64,000 nucleotides of DNA from Mameliella sp. MMSF_3455 (lineage in GTDB: Bacteria; Pseudomonadota; Alphaproteobacteria; Rhodobacterales; Rhodobacteraceae), in NCBI RefSeq assembly GCF_030733205.1, contig NZ_JASHJL010000022.1, forward strand, positions 22,219 to 86,218. Reading direction: 5' to 3'. The position numbers and the translations under genes were made by a program. The notes under the pieces were generated by a model. It did not search any database and was not told the DNA's origin. It was given only the letters and a program-made list of their open reading frames with translations. Each line of letters opens with the position of its first letter. Within the stretch, counting starts at the first letter, position 1. This document shows positions 43,175 through 52,553 of the stretch, piece by piece.

Positions 43175-44410
43175 TCAGTCGATGATTTCCCGCGCCGTCA
43201 GGCCCGTTTGTATGTCGCCCATCTCGACCCGCTGCTGCCAGAGTTGCCCGACCCTGCCCATGTGGTCCCGAAGCAAATCTTCGTGGCGATCCAACCAGTC
43301 AGGGACTGAAAGGAACTCGGCGATCCTCGCCCGGCCCTCGCGCAGGCGCACCACGGGCCAGTCCCCGATCAGGGCATTGTCGATGCCGAACATATGCTCG
43401 CCCCACCAGCGCGCGGGGCCAAAAGCATGGGTGACCGGCTCCATCTGTTTCATGGTGGTCAGGACGGATACGGGGTGCACCGAGGCAACCTTTTCCACCG
43501 CCGCGTGCCAGATTTCCAGGATGGCGACATATTCCCAGCTCACCGCGCTCCAGGTCCCGGGATACCGGCTGTTGTATTCCTTGAAAAAGGCGCTCGGCTT
43601 GTTGAAGAAGAAGGCCTTGCGCGCCAGTTTCGGGTCGTCGAAATCCGGAAACTGGAACAGCGTTCCCTCCATGAAACGCTCGGAGGTGCGGGCCACGATG
43701 CGTTCGTAGTTGTCCAGCGTGCAGGACAGGATCCGTCCTTTGAACCCCTGCTCAAAAGCGTATTCCGTCATCGCGTGCACCATCGGCGTGTAGCTGGTGC
43801 ACCAGCACAGGACATCGGGATCCGCAGCCAGCATCGGCCCGACGATTTCGGCCACGTCGGTCTGTTCGGGATCGTACTGGATGTCCTTGACCACCGGCAG
43901 CCCCTCCGCCTCGAAGGCCGCGCGATAGGTGGCGGTCGATGGCAGCCCCAGAGCGTCCTTTTGGCTGCACATCGCAACGCGCCGCCGGTGCGGCTCGTTC
44001 TTGGCCAGCCATGCAACCCCGGTCACATTGTAGACCGGATGCACCTCCGACGGCGCGATCAGGTAGCGCGTGTCCGGCGAAAGATCGCTGGGCAAGAGCG
44101 TTGAGGTCAGGACCCGGTTTTCCGTCAGGAAGTTGCGCAAGGGGGTGAAGGTATCTCCGCCCAGCATCATCAACAGCTTGACCTGCTCACTCAGCACCAG
44201 GTGGCGCGCGCCCTCCATCGCCCTTTCGGGCTCGTACCCGCAATCGAAGGGAACGATCCGCAACGGGTACCTGCGGCCGCCGATCAGGATGCCACCGGCC
44301 TTGTTCAACCATTCCGCCCAAAGCTGCACCCCATTGAGCCCCGGCAGCCCCCAGGAACTGACCGGACCGGTCAGTGGAGCCAAAAACCCGATGCTGACAG
44401 GCTCGCTCAT
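43175..44410 (-). CDS. Amide/branched-chain amino-acid type ligand-binding protein without signal peptide (possible cytoplasmic sensor)
   Basis: 411 residues from ATG 44410. The type I periplasmic-binding fold of the AmiC/UrtA/FmdD group is clear: SIGFLAPLTGPVSSWGLPG at the very start, then LLMMLGGDTFTPLRN and LAADPDVLCWCTSYTPM. There is no hydrophobic leader before the fold (an upstream ATG adds only about 28 non-hydrophobic residues), and no ABC permease or ATPase gene is nearby. It therefore looks like a cytoplasmic ligand sensor, as AmiC is for amidase expression. Divergent from tmm, which suggests an amine or N-oxide ligand. Role inferred. Confidence 0.75.
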   Translation of the reverse strand: MSEPVSIGFLAPLTGPVSSWGLPGLNGVQLWAEWLNKAGGILIGGRRYPLRIVPFDCGYEPERAMEGARHLVLSEQVKLLMMLGGDTFTPLRNFLTENRVLTSTLLPSDLSPDTRYLIAPSEVHPVYNVTGVAWLAKNEPHRRRVAMCSQKDALGLPSTATYRAAFEAEGLPVVKDIQYDPEQTDVAEIVGPMLAADPDVLCWCTSYTPMVHAMTEYAFEQGFKGRILSCTLDNYERIVARTSERFMEGTLFQFPDFDDPKLARKAFFFNKPSAFFKEYNSRYPGTWSAVSWEYVAILEIWHAAVEKVASVHPVSVLTTMKQMEPVTHAFGPARWWGEHMFGIDNALIGDWPVVRLREGRARIAEFLSVPDWLDRHEDLLRDHMGRVGQLWQQRVEMGDIQTGLTAREIID

Positions 44411-44642
44411 GCCCACCCGATCGGAGGGAAACATGGACGTCACGGCGATACGATGGGCGAAGCTGGAGTTGAGCATACCAATTGCTACCACTCAAACCGC
44501 CCATCTCAAAACATGATTTTCTATATTCGAAGGGAAATTTGTTGCCTGAAGTGAAAAATTATTGACAGGACGCCAGAACAATGGCCAGATTTGGCCCAAC
44601 CAAAAAGAACCAATTGATGCCTGTCAGACATGGGAGACAGAT
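44411..44642. promoter_or_regulatory. Divergent promoter region of tmm and the ligand-binding protein gene
   Basis: AT-rich 232-base gap. TTGCC-TGAA-GTGAA (44542-44555) sits about 90 bases upstream of tmm, resembling elements before amt1, amt2, mgdA and the XRE regulator. TTGACA at 44563-44568 is a good -35 hexamer. GGGAGACAG gives the tmm ribosome site. Confidence 0.5.
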
Positions 44643-45992
44643 ATGACCAAGAAACGCGTCGCAATCATCGGAGCGGGCCCGTCCGGACTGGCCCAGCTTC
44701 GCGCGTTCCAGTCCGCCGCGGACAAGGGCGAAGAGATCCCCGAGATCGTTTGCTTTGACAAACAGGACAACTGGGGCGGCCTGTGGAACTACACCTGGCG
44801 GACCGGCCTGGACGAAAACGGCGAACCGGTCCACTGCTCGATGTATCGCTATCTCTGGTCCAATGGCCCTAAGGAAGGTCTTGAATTCGCAGACTATTCC
44901 TTCGAGGAACACTTCGGCAAGCAGATCGCGTCCTACCCGCCGCGCGCCGTGCTGTTCGATTACATCGAAGGCCGCGTCAAAAAGGCAGGCGTGCGCGACT
45001 GGATCCGCTTCAATTCCGCCGTGCGCTGGGTCAACTACAATGCCGATACCGGCATGTTCACGGTGACGGTCCATGACCACGCCAAGGACCATGTCTACTC
45101 CGAGGACTTCGATCATGTGATCTGCGCCTCGGGCCACTTCTCGACCCCGAACGTTCCCTATTACGAGGGATTCGAATCGTTCAACGGTCGCCTGGTCCAC
45201 GCGCACGACTTCCGCGATGCGCGTGAATTCTCGGGCAAGGACATCCTCGTCGTCGGGTCTTCCTACTCGGCAGAGGACATCGGGTCGCAGTGCTGGAAAT
45301 ACGGCGCCAAGTCGATCACCTCCTGTTATCGCAGCGCGCCGATGGGCTTCAAATGGCCCGACAACTGGGAAGAAAAGCCGGCGATGGAGAAGGTGGACGG
45401 CAACACCGTGTATTTCTCGGACGGCACCACGCGCGACGTGGACGCGATCATCCTCTGCACCGGCTACAAGCACTTCTTCAACTTCCTGCCGGACGACCTG
45501 CGCCTGAAGACGGCGAACCGCCTTGCCACCGCGGACCTCTACAAAGGCGTGGTCTACGTCCACAATCCCAAGATGTTCTACCTCGGGATGCAGGACCAGT
45601 GGTTCACCTTCAACATGTTCGACGCACAGGCATGGTGGGTGCGCGATGCGATCCTCGGCAAGATCGACCTGTCCAAGGTCTCGAAGGACGAGATGCTGGC
45701 AGACGTGAAGGAACGCGAGACCCGCGAAGAGGCGGATGACGACGTGAAATACGCGATCCGCTACCAGGCCGACTACATCGAGGAACTGGTGGCCGAAACC
45801 GACTACCCCAGCTTCGACATCGACGGCGCCTGCCAGGCCTTCTACGAGTGGAAGAAGCACAAGGCAGAAGACATCATGGGCTTCCGCAACAACCGCTACA
45901 AGTCGGTGATGACCGGAACGATGGCCCCCGTCCACCACACGCCTTGGAAGGACGCGCTGGACGACAGCATGGAAGTCTACCTGCGCAACTGA
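44643..45992 (+). CDS. tmm: Trimethylamine monooxygenase (flavin-containing, Tmm)
   Basis: 449 residues. FAD motif [17 protein letters not shown] at residues 5-21, the FMO fingerprint-like stretch around [25 protein letters not shown] motif [14 protein letters not shown] near residue 203, and [14 protein letters not shown]. Sequence and length closely match the marine bacterial Tmm enzymes that oxidise trimethylamine to trimethylamine N-oxide with NADPH and oxygen. The start at 44643 has GGGAGACAG upstream. The downstream TMAO demethylase gene tdm, often near tmm in roseobacters, is not present. Confidence 0.92.
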   Translation: MTKKRVAIIGAGPSGLAQLRAFQSAADKGEEIPEIVCFDKQDNWGGLWNYTWRTGLDENGEPVHCSMYRYLWSNGPKEGLEFADYSFEEHFGKQIASYPPRAVLFDYIEGRVKKAGVRDWIRFNSAVRWVNYNADTGMFTVTVHDHAKDHVYSEDFDHVICASGHFSTPNVPYYEGFESFNGRLVHAHDFRDAREFSGKDILVVGSSYSAEDIGSQCWKYGAKSITSCYRSAPMGFKWPDNWEEKPAMEKVDGNTVYFSDGTTRDVDAIILCTGYKHFFNFLPDDLRLKTANRLATADLYKGVVYVHNPKMFYLGMQDQWFTFNMFDAQAWWVRDAILGKIDLSKVSKDEMLADVKERETREEADDDVKYAIRYQADYIEELVAETDYPSFDIDGACQAFYEWKKHKAEDIMGFRNNRYKSVMTGTMAPVHHTPWKDALDDSMEVYLRN

Positions 45993-46375
45993 TGCAAATG
46001 GCGTCCGGGACATCCAGTCCCGGACTGACCCGGGGCGCGCGGCACCTTTCGCTCCCGCCGCGACTGCTCCCTTTTCGCCGGGTTCACAACGGGCCATGCC
46101 CCGCGTGTCCCCGGCGCTTTCATGTCCGATAACGCGACCCGCCTTTAACCGAAACGCCCGGGACTTGCCTACCGAGTGCGCGTCTGACGTTTCAAAGGAA
46201 TTTCGGGCGATAAAATCACCGAAAAGAAAATTACTTTCCCAATGGTGGTGAATTCAGGCACTTCCACCGGCAGAGATTTTAGGGCCTCATGTCCGATTTG
46301 TACCCGTTTCCGTCTGATCGGGGCAGCGACTCCCGGCAGAGGATATCGGAAGATGGGACAAAGGAGTCCGAATCT
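45993..46375. promoter_or_regulatory. 383-base gap between tmm and mgdA: hairpin, then AT-rich promoter
   Basis: Directly after tmm a perfect 9-base stem, GTCCGGGAC (46003-46011) with GTCCCGGAC (46017-46025), may end or stabilise the tmm message; there is no T run. Bases 46190-46300 are AT-rich and contain TTCCC-AATG-GTGGTGAA at 46236-46252, similar to elements at other methylamine promoters. AAGGAG before 46376 is the mgdA ribosome site. No gene was recognised. Confidence 0.45.
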
Positions 46376-47626
46376 ATGCACTACTCAGGGTTCAAGGTCA
46401 TCAAGGAAGCGCTCACCGGCCATCGCGGCTGGGGTCCGGCTTGGCGCGATGCCACGCCAAAGGCGCAGTATGACTATGTCATCATCGGTGGGGGCGGCCA
46501 CGGCCTGGCCACCGCCTACTATCTGGCCAAGGAGTTCAAGCAGGCCCGCATCGCGGTGCTTGAAAAGGGCTGGATCGGCGGCGGCAACGTGGGCCGAAAC
46601 ACCACGATCATCCGCTCCAACTACCTGCTGGACGGAAACGAGCCTTTCTACGAGTTCTCGCTGAAACTTTGGGAAGGGCTGGAGCAGGAATTGAACTACA
46701 ACGCGATGGTCAGCCAGCGGGGCATCCTGAACCTGATCCATTCGGACGCCCAGCGCGACGCCTTCATCCGGCGCGGCAACGCGATGCTCCTGAACGGCGC
46801 GGACGCCGAACTGCTGAGCACGGCACAAATCGTCGAGCGCTATCCCTTCCTGAACGTGAACAACGCACGCTTCCCGATCAAGGGCGGACTGGCCCAGCAT
46901 CGCGGCGGCACGGTACGCCACGACGCGGTGGCCTGGGGCTATGCCCGCGCCGCCGACCGGCGCGGCGTCGACATCATCCAGAACTGTGAAGTCACCGGCT
47001 TCCGGATCGAGAATGGCACCTGCAAGGGTGTCGAGACCTCGCGCGGTTTCATCGGCGCGGGCAAGGTCGCTTCCTGTGTCGCGGGCTCCTCCTCGCGACT
47101 GATGGAAAAGGCCGGGATGCGGCTTCCGATCGAAAGCCACGTCCTTCAGGCCTTTGTGTCCGAAGGTTTGAAACCCCTCCTCCCTGGGGTGATTACCTTC
47201 GGCGCCGGCCACTTCTATTGCAGCCAGTCCGACAAAGGCGGGCTGGTCTTCGGCGGCGACCTCGACGGCTACAACTCCTACGCCCAGCGCGGCAACCTGC
47301 CCGTGGTCGAGGATGTCTGCGAGGGCGGCATGGCGATCTTCCCCAACCTTGGCCGGGCACGCCTGCTGCGCATGTGGGGCGGGATCATGGACATGTCGAT
47401 GGACGGCTCGCCCATCATCGACCGCACCCATATCGACGGTCTCTATTTCAATGGCGGCTGGTGTTACGGCGGCTTCAAGGCCACCCCGGCCTCGGGCTAT
47501 GCCTATGCGCATCTGCTGGCCACCGACACCCCGCACAAGACCGCCACCGCCTATCGCTTCGATCGTTTCGCCACCGGCCACATGATCGACGAAAAAGGCA
47601 TGGGCAACCAGCCCAACCTGCACTGA
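46376..47626 (+). CDS. mgdA: N-methylglutamate dehydrogenase, beta-type (SoxB-like) subunit MgdA
   Basis: 416 residues from ATG 46376. FAD motif VIIGGGGHGLATAYYLA, then [17 protein letters not shown] and [13 protein letters not shown], the same framework as SoxB. It is the first gene of an mgdA-B-C-D operon that lies between tmm and the dmm/mgs/gmaS genes, so it should oxidise N-methylglutamate, releasing glutamate and a one-carbon unit. Assignment to N-methylglutamate rather than sarcosine rests on this context and the altered small subunit. Fourteen bases separate it from mgdB. Confidence 0.85.
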   Translation: MHYSGFKVIKEALTGHRGWGPAWRDATPKAQYDYVIIGGGGHGLATAYYLAKEFKQARIAVLEKGWIGGGNVGRNTTIIRSNYLLDGNEPFYEFSLKLWEGLEQELNYNAMVSQRGILNLIHSDAQRDAFIRRGNAMLLNGADAELLSTAQIVERYPFLNVNNARFPIKGGLAQHRGGTVRHDAVAWGYARAADRRGVDIIQNCEVTGFRIENGTCKGVETSRGFIGAGKVASCVAGSSSRLMEKAGMRLPIESHVLQAFVSEGLKPLLPGVITFGAGHFYCSQSDKGGLVFGGDLDGYNSYAQRGNLPVVEDVCEGGMAIFPNLGRARLLRMWGGIMDMSMDGSPIIDRTHIDGLYFNGGWCYGGFKATPASGYAYAHLLATDTPHKTATAYRFDRFATGHMIDEKGMGNQPNLH

Positions 47627-47639
47627 GCGAGGACCGGAC

Positions 47640-47927
47640 ATGCTGATAAACCACCCCATCCTCGGCCCCCGCGACGCTGCCGAGTTCGTCTACAAGGGCG
47701 ATGCGATGCTGATCCACCGACCCGACTGGCAGGCGGACGATGCGCTCGCACAGTTCACCGACTACGGCTACCTGCGCGACAACCCGGCGGGCCTGCACCG
47801 CGAGTTGTGGTTCCACGAACAGGGCGACCGGTCCTGGCTGGTCGTGACCCGCAACACCACCACCCATGAAATCACCAAGGTAGAGCTGGCGCGCGATGTC
47901 GCGCGGGCCGAGGGGCGCTCCAGATGA
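47640..47927 (+). CDS. mgdB: N-methylglutamate dehydrogenase, delta-type (SoxD-like) subunit MgdB without the zinc site
   Basis: 95 residues, overall alignable with the true SoxD at 27744-28046 (YGYLRDNPAGLHRELWFHEQGD against FLFIRENPKGPHYERWRHFHGC). The SoxD zinc cysteines are replaced: Cys6 and Cys9 by Pro and Gly in the N-terminal NHPILG, and Cys64 by Asp; only the histidine (His59) remains. The subunit probably does not bind zinc. It overlaps mgdC by 4 bases. Confidence 0.85.
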   Translation: MLINHPILGPRDAAEFVYKGDAMLIHRPDWQADDALAQFTDYGYLRDNPAGLHRELWFHEQGDRSWLVVTRNTTTHEITKVELARDVARAEGRSR

Positions 47928-50875
47928 GTGACAAGAACCGACTGAACGGCGGGTTGATCGAACGCAACAGGCCCATGTCCTTCACCTTCGACGGCACGCG
48001 ATACAACGGCTACGCTGGTGACACGCTGGCCTCGGCTTTGCTGGCCAACGGCGTGCGGCTGATGGGCCGGTCTTTCAAGTATCACCGCCCGCGCGGCCCC
48101 CTGACCGCGGGTTCGGAAGAGCCGAATGCCATTGTCGAATTGCGCAGCGGCGCCCGCAAGGAACCGAACACCCGCGCCACCACCGCAGAGCTGTTCGACG
48201 GACTGACCGCCAATTCCCAGAATCGCTGGCCATCCTTGAAGTTTGACGCGATGGCGGTCAACGACCGGTTGTCGACCTTCTTTGCTGCCGGGTTCTACTA
48301 CAAGACCTTCATGTGGCCTGCCGCCTTTTGGGAAAAGCTCTACGAACCGATGATCCGCCGCGCCGCCGGTCTGGGTACGCTTTCGCATGAGCCGGACCCG
48401 GACAGCTATGACAAGGGCTTCCTGCACTGCGATGTCCTGATCATCGGCGCCGGCCCCGCCGGTCTTGCCGCCGCCCTGACGGCGGGCGAATCCGGCGCCC
48501 GTGTCATCCTGGCGGACGAGGATTTCCTGCTGGGCGGTCGGCTGAACGCGGAAAACGGCCTGCTGGCCGACGAGGATGGCGTGGCCTGGGCCGCGCAGGC
48601 CGTCGAGCGCCTTCACTCCATGCCCAACGTGCGGGTCATGCCGCGCAGCACCGTGATCGGCGCCTTCGATCACGGCATCTATGGCATGGTCGAGCGGGTC
48701 AGCGACCACGTCGCAGAGCCCGCCGCCGGCAAACCGCGCCAGATCCTGTGGCGGATCTATTCCAAGCGGGCGATCCTTTCCGCCGGGGCCACCGAACGGC
48801 CCATCGTCTTTGAGAACAACGACCGCCCTGGCATCATGCTGGCCTCGGCCATGCGCAGCTATGCCAACCGTTGGGCAGCGACACCGGGCAACGCGGTCGC
48901 CGTCTTCACCAACAACGACGACGGACATCGCACCGCCGCCGATCTGCACGCCAAGGGTGTCAAGGTCACGGTGATCGACACGCGCCCCGACGCTGGCGTG
49001 AGCCCGGACTACGAAATCCTGTCCGGGGCGCAGGTCATCGACACCAAGGGGCGGCTCGGCCTGAAATCCGTTGACGTGCAACTGGCGAACGGTGGCACGC
49101 GAACGCTCTTTGTCGATGGTCTGGGCGTCTCCGGCGGATGGAACCCGAACGTCCACATGACCTGTCACCAGCGCGGGCGTCCGCAATGGGACGACGGCCT
49201 TTGCGCCTTTGTGCCGGGTGGCACGATGCCCACCGGTCTGATCCCGGCGGGCGCGGCAAATGGCGCCTTCAGCACCCATGCCGCGCTGACCTCCGGGCAG
49301 GATGCCGCGGCCACCGCCCTGGGCGACTTGGGCCTTAACGTCACACGGCCTGACCTGCCGGGCGCGGAGGACGCCCCGGTGCGAGTCGCGCCCTTCTGGC
49401 ACGTCAAGGACGCCAAGCGCGCCTGGGTCGACCAGCAGAACGACGTGACCGCAAAGGACGTGAAACTGGCCCACCAGGAGAACTTTACCTCGGTCGAGCA
49501 CCTCAAGCGCTACACGACGCTGGGCATGGCCACCGACCAGGGCAAGACTTCGAACATTGCAGGTCTGGCCATCATGGCAGAGGTCGCAGGCAAGCAGATC
49601 CCCGAGGTCGGCACCACGATGTTCCGCCCGCCCTACACCCCCACCGCCATAGGCGTGCTGGCCGGCCGGTCGCGGGACAAGGACTTTCGCCCGGTCCGCA
49701 AGACGCCCAGTCACTACTGGGCCGAGGAACAGGGCGCGGTCTTCGTCGAGGTCGGCATGTGGCTGCGGGCGCAATGGTTCCCGAAACCCGGTGAAACTCA
49801 TTGGCGCGAAAGCGTTGACCGCGAGGTGCTGCAGACCCGGAAATCGGTCGGTGTCTGCGACTGTACCACGCTGGGCAAGATCGACGTGCAGGGCACCGAC
49901 GCTGCAGAATTCCTGAACAAGATCTATGCCAACGGCTTTGCCAAGCTGGCCGTGGGAAAAACCCGATATGGCCTGATGCTGCGCGAAGACGGCATCGCGA
50001 TGGACGACGGCACAGCCGGTCGCCTGGCCGAGGATCACTTTGTGGTCACGACCACCACGGCCAATGCTGTTCCGGTCTTCCGGCACATGGAATTCGTGCG
50101 CCAGTGCCTGTACCCGGACATGGACGTGCAGCTGATCTCGACCACCGAGGCCTGGGCACAATACGCCGTCGCCGGTCCCAACTCGCGCAAGCTGCTGCAA
50201 AAGATCGTCGACCCCGAATTTGACATCTCGAACGAGGGCTTCCCCTTTATGGCCTGCGGCGAGATCACGGTCTGCGGCGGGTTGCGGGCGCGGCTGTTCC
50301 GGATCTCCTTCTCGGGTGAACTTGCTTTCGAAATCGCGGTGCCCACGCGCTATGGCGACGCGCTGATGCGCCGCCTGATGAAGGAAGGCAAGGAGTTCGA
50401 CGTGACCCCCTACGGCACCGAAGCGCTGTCCGTCATGCGGATCGAAAAGGGCCACGCGGCGGGCAACGAGCTGAACGGGACCACGACCGCCTTCAACCTC
50501 GGCATGGGCCGGATGGTCTCCAAGAAAAAGGACTCGATCGGCTCGACCCTGTCGGAACGTCCGGGCCTGAACGAGGAGGACGCGCTGAAACTGGTTGGGT
50601 TCAAACCGGTCAACGCGGAACACAAGGTTCCGGCCGGTGCACACCTGATGACCAAGGGCACGCCCGTGGATGCGGCACATGACCAGGGCTATGTGACCTC
50701 GGCCTGCTATTCGCCGAACCTCGGCTGCCACATCGGCATCGGCTACCTGAAATCCGGCGATACCCGCCTGGGCGAGGTCGTGCGCCTCGTCAGTCCGCTG
50801 ACCGGGGTCGATCACGACGTCGAAGTCGTCAGCGCCCATTTCGTCGACCCAGAGGGGGAACGTCTCCGTGCATGA
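47924..50875 (+). CDS. mgdC: N-methylglutamate dehydrogenase, alpha-type (SoxA-like) subunit MgdC
   Basis: 983 residues with the SoxA plan: N-terminal ferredoxin-like fold (FTFDGTRYNGYAGDTLASAL), dinucleotide motif VLIIGAGPAGLAAALTAGE near residue 170, FAD/NAD core, and a GcvT-like folate domain from about residue 600 (GVCDCTTLGKIDVQG; YAVAGPNSRKLLQ). The folate domain would receive the methylene from N-methylglutamate as methylene-tetrahydrofolate. It overlaps mgdB by 4 and mgdD by 8 bases. It is well diverged from the soxA copy at 24757-27747. Confidence 0.87.
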   Translation: MSDKNRLNGGLIERNRPMSFTFDGTRYNGYAGDTLASALLANGVRLMGRSFKYHRPRGPLTAGSEEPNAIVELRSGARKEPNTRATTAELFDGLTANSQNRWPSLKFDAMAVNDRLSTFFAAGFYYKTFMWPAAFWEKLYEPMIRRAAGLGTLSHEPDPDSYDKGFLHCDVLIIGAGPAGLAAALTAGESGARVILADEDFLLGGRLNAENGLLADEDGVAWAAQAVERLHSMPNVRVMPRSTVIGAFDHGIYGMVERVSDHVAEPAAGKPRQILWRIYSKRAILSAGATERPIVFENNDRPGIMLASAMRSYANRWAATPGNAVAVFTNNDDGHRTAADLHAKGVKVTVIDTRPDAGVSPDYEILSGAQVIDTKGRLGLKSVDVQLANGGTRTLFVDGLGVSGGWNPNVHMTCHQRGRPQWDDGLCAFVPGGTMPTGLIPAGAANGAFSTHAALTSGQDAAATALGDLGLNVTRPDLPGAEDAPVRVAPFWHVKDAKRAWVDQQNDVTAKDVKLAHQENFTSVEHLKRYTTLGMATDQGKTSNIAGLAIMAEVAGKQIPEVGTTMFRPPYTPTAIGVLAGRSRDKDFRPVRKTPSHYWAEEQGAVFVEVGMWLRAQWFPKPGETHWRESVDREVLQTRKSVGVCDCTTLGKIDVQGTDAAEFLNKIYANGFAKLAVGKTRYGLMLREDGIAMDDGTAGRLAEDHFVVTTTTANAVPVFRHMEFVRQCLYPDMDVQLISTTEAWAQYAVAGPNSRKLLQKIVDPEFDISNEGFPFMACGEITVCGGLRARLFRISFSGELAFEIAVPTRYGDALMRRLMKEGKEFDVTPYGTEALSVMRIEKGHAAGNELNGTTTAFNLGMGRMVSKKKDSIGSTLSERPGLNEEDALKLVGFKPVNAEHKVPAGAHLMTKGTPVDAAHDQGYVTSACYSPNLGCHIGIGYLKSGDTRLGEVVRLVSPLTGVDHDVEVVSAHFVDPEGERLRA

Positions 50876-51428
50876 TCTGAAACCCATCACCCCGCTTGGC
50901 GCCGCAAACCCGCGCGTCGACAATATCGGCCCGCTCACCCTGACCGAGATCACTTCGGTCGCCCTGGCCTCGGTCGCCGCGCGTCTGGGGTCCGAGGAGC
51001 CCACCCGCAAGACTCTGGGCGAGCTGATCGGGGCCGAGGCCCCTGCCCCGTCACGCCATGCGGGCGACATGTTGACGGCGTTCTGGACCGGACCGGATCA
51101 GTGGATGGTCGAGGCCCCCATCGCCACGCACGAGGATCTGGCGCATCGGCTGGTCGCGGCCTTTGGCGCCAGCGCCAGTGTGACCGAACAGACCGACGCC
51201 TGGTGCCGCTTTGACCTGAAAGGCGAAGACTACCCGTCGGTGATGGAACGGCTTTGCGCTATCGACCTTGCCAACTGGCAAGGCGGCGAGGTGCAGCGGA
51301 CCACGATCGACCACCTGGGATGTTTCGTGCTTGCGCGCGATGCCCGCACCCTGTCGGTGATCGGGCCACGCAGTTCGGCCGGTTCCCTTCACCACGCGCT
51401 GATCACCGCCTGCCGGTCAGTGTTCTGA
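50868..51428 (+). CDS. mgdD: N-methylglutamate dehydrogenase, gamma-type (SoxG-like) subunit MgdD
   Basis: 186 residues starting with GTG at 50868, since the nearby ATG at 50872 is in another frame and stops at once. SoxG-type blocks: WTGPDQWMVEAP and DAWCRFDLKGEDYPSVMERL, then GCFVLARDARTLSVIGPRSS. The 8-base overlap with mgdC couples the two. It ends 5 bases before the convergent glxA3 stop. Confidence 0.85.
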   Translation: MHDLKPITPLGAANPRVDNIGPLTLTEITSVALASVAARLGSEEPTRKTLGELIGAEAPAPSRHAGDMLTAFWTGPDQWMVEAPIATHEDLAHRLVAAFGASASVTEQTDAWCRFDLKGEDYPSVMERLCAIDLANWQGGEVQRTTIDHLGCFVLARDARTLSVIGPRSSAGSLHHALITACRSVF

Positions 51429-51433
51429 ACGGA

Positions 51434-52423
51434 TCAGACCGAGGGCACCGGACGGTTGCCCTCGGTTCTGTAAAGGTTGATCCGTTTGCGATCCTCCTGC
51501 GGACTCAGCCCGTATTCCGCCCGGTAGTGACGGGTGAAATGCTTGGCGCTGGCATAGCCAACCGCCGCCGCCACATCCGCCACCGCGTCGTTGGTATACA
51601 TGACGATCTGCCGGGCCGCCTGCATCCTGAGCCAGCGAAAATAGGTGGTCGGGTTCTGCCCTGTCGCCTGCTTGAAGCTGCGTTCGAGGTGGCGGGGCGA
51701 AATCTCCAGCCGTTCCGCCAGTTCGGCCACGGACACGGGCGTCGTCATGTCGGCGGCAAAGACCTCGATCGCGCGTGCCACGATGGGCGACAGGTCATCC
51801 TGGATGCTGCCGGTCAGATGGACCGGCACCGATTGCTTGACCCCGATCTTGCGCATCATCGGATGCTGGAACCAGCAGGCCACCTCTGTCGCCACGTGGC
51901 CACCCAGTGCCGCGTCGATGAACCCCAGTGCCAGGTCAAAGGCCGCGGCCGCGCCAGAGGCCGTGACGCAACGTCGTGACACCTCGATGACCTCGTCGCT
52001 GTGGGGAATGTCCGGAAATTCCGTGGCAAAGGCAGCCTCGTAGCACCAATGCACGGATAGTCTTTCGCCCGTGACCGCACCACTTCGGACCAGCGGAAAG
52101 ACCCCCCCGCTGATCGCGCCGAGGGTGCAGCCATGTCGCCCGAGCCGCCTCAGGTGCGCTGCACTGCGCGGGTCGGCAAACTCGACTGCCGGTGCGGAGA
52201 GCAGCAGCAGATAATCCACCTCATCCACGTCTTCCAGCAATGTCTGCGGCTCGAACGGGATGCCCGCGCTGGACTGCACCGCCCGGGGGACTTCGGCCAC
52301 CAACGTCCATTCAAAGGCGGTGGTGCGCGAAATCTCGTTCGCCGCGCGCAAGGGTTCGATCACCGATGTCAGGCAGGCCATCGGGAATCCCGGGAACAGG
52401 AGGAAGCCGATCTTCTTCGTCAT
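51434..52423 (-). CDS. GlxA-family AraC-type regulator 3 lacking the nucleophile cysteine
   Basis: 329 residues from ATG 52423. The DJ-1/PfpI-like domain (IGFLLFPGFPMACLTSVIEP) has Ser105 (LGAISGGVF) where the paralogues at 29406 and 39339 have Cys, consistent with a pure ligand-sensing role. The AraC helix-turn-helix pair is intact (SVAELAERLEISPRHLERSF; VADVAAAVGYASAKHFTRHY). It converges with mgdD and is divergent from the XRE-cupin gene. A regulator of the mgd, dmm or tmm genes is likely. Confidence 0.83.
   Translation of the reverse strand: MTKKIGFLLFPGFPMACLTSVIEPLRAANEISRTTAFEWTLVAEVPRAVQSSAGIPFEPQTLLEDVDEVDYLLLLSAPAVEFADPRSAAHLRRLGRHGCTLGAISGGVFPLVRSGAVTGERLSVHWCYEAAFATEFPDIPHSDEVIEVSRRCVTASGAAAAFDLALGFIDAALGGHVATEVACWFQHPMMRKIGVKQSVPVHLTGSIQDDLSPIVARAIEVFAADMTTPVSVAELAERLEISPRHLERSFKQATGQNPTTYFRWLRMQAARQIVMYTNDAVADVAAAVGYASAKHFTRHYRAEYGLSPQEDRKRINLYRTEGNRPVPSV
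51439..51465 (+). terminator. Terminator-like hairpin behind mgdD, inside the glxA3 coding end
   Basis: CCGAGGGCA (51439-51447) pairs exactly with TGCCCTCGG (51457-51465), followed by TTCTGT. It would terminate the mgd transcript although these bases also code for the last residues of GlxA3 on the other strand. Confidence 0.6.
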
Positions 52424-52553
52424 CAGAACCAATCTCCGACCAATCCGACCAATTTTTAACCACAGGAATATTTTTTTGCAATGGAGTGAATTTCCGCTAC
52501 ATTGGGAACATATACAAGTGACCGGAATTTGAGGCCAAATCCAGAGAGACCGC
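52424..52553. promoter_or_regulatory. Divergent promoter between glxA3 and the XRE-cupin regulator
   Basis: AT-rich 130-base gap with T-rich stretches (52452-52458 and 52471-52477). TGCAA-TGGA-GTGAA (52477-52490) belongs to the set of GTGAA elements in front of the methylamine operons. It lies about 65 bases before ATG 52554. Confidence 0.45.

Noticed and set aside
47768..51070. Very long open frame (about 1100 codons) antisense to mgdC and mgdD
   Set aside because: Its product is rich in His, Arg, Gly and Asp with no recognisable fold, and it mirrors a well-identified gene; GC-rich codon use produces such shadow frames.
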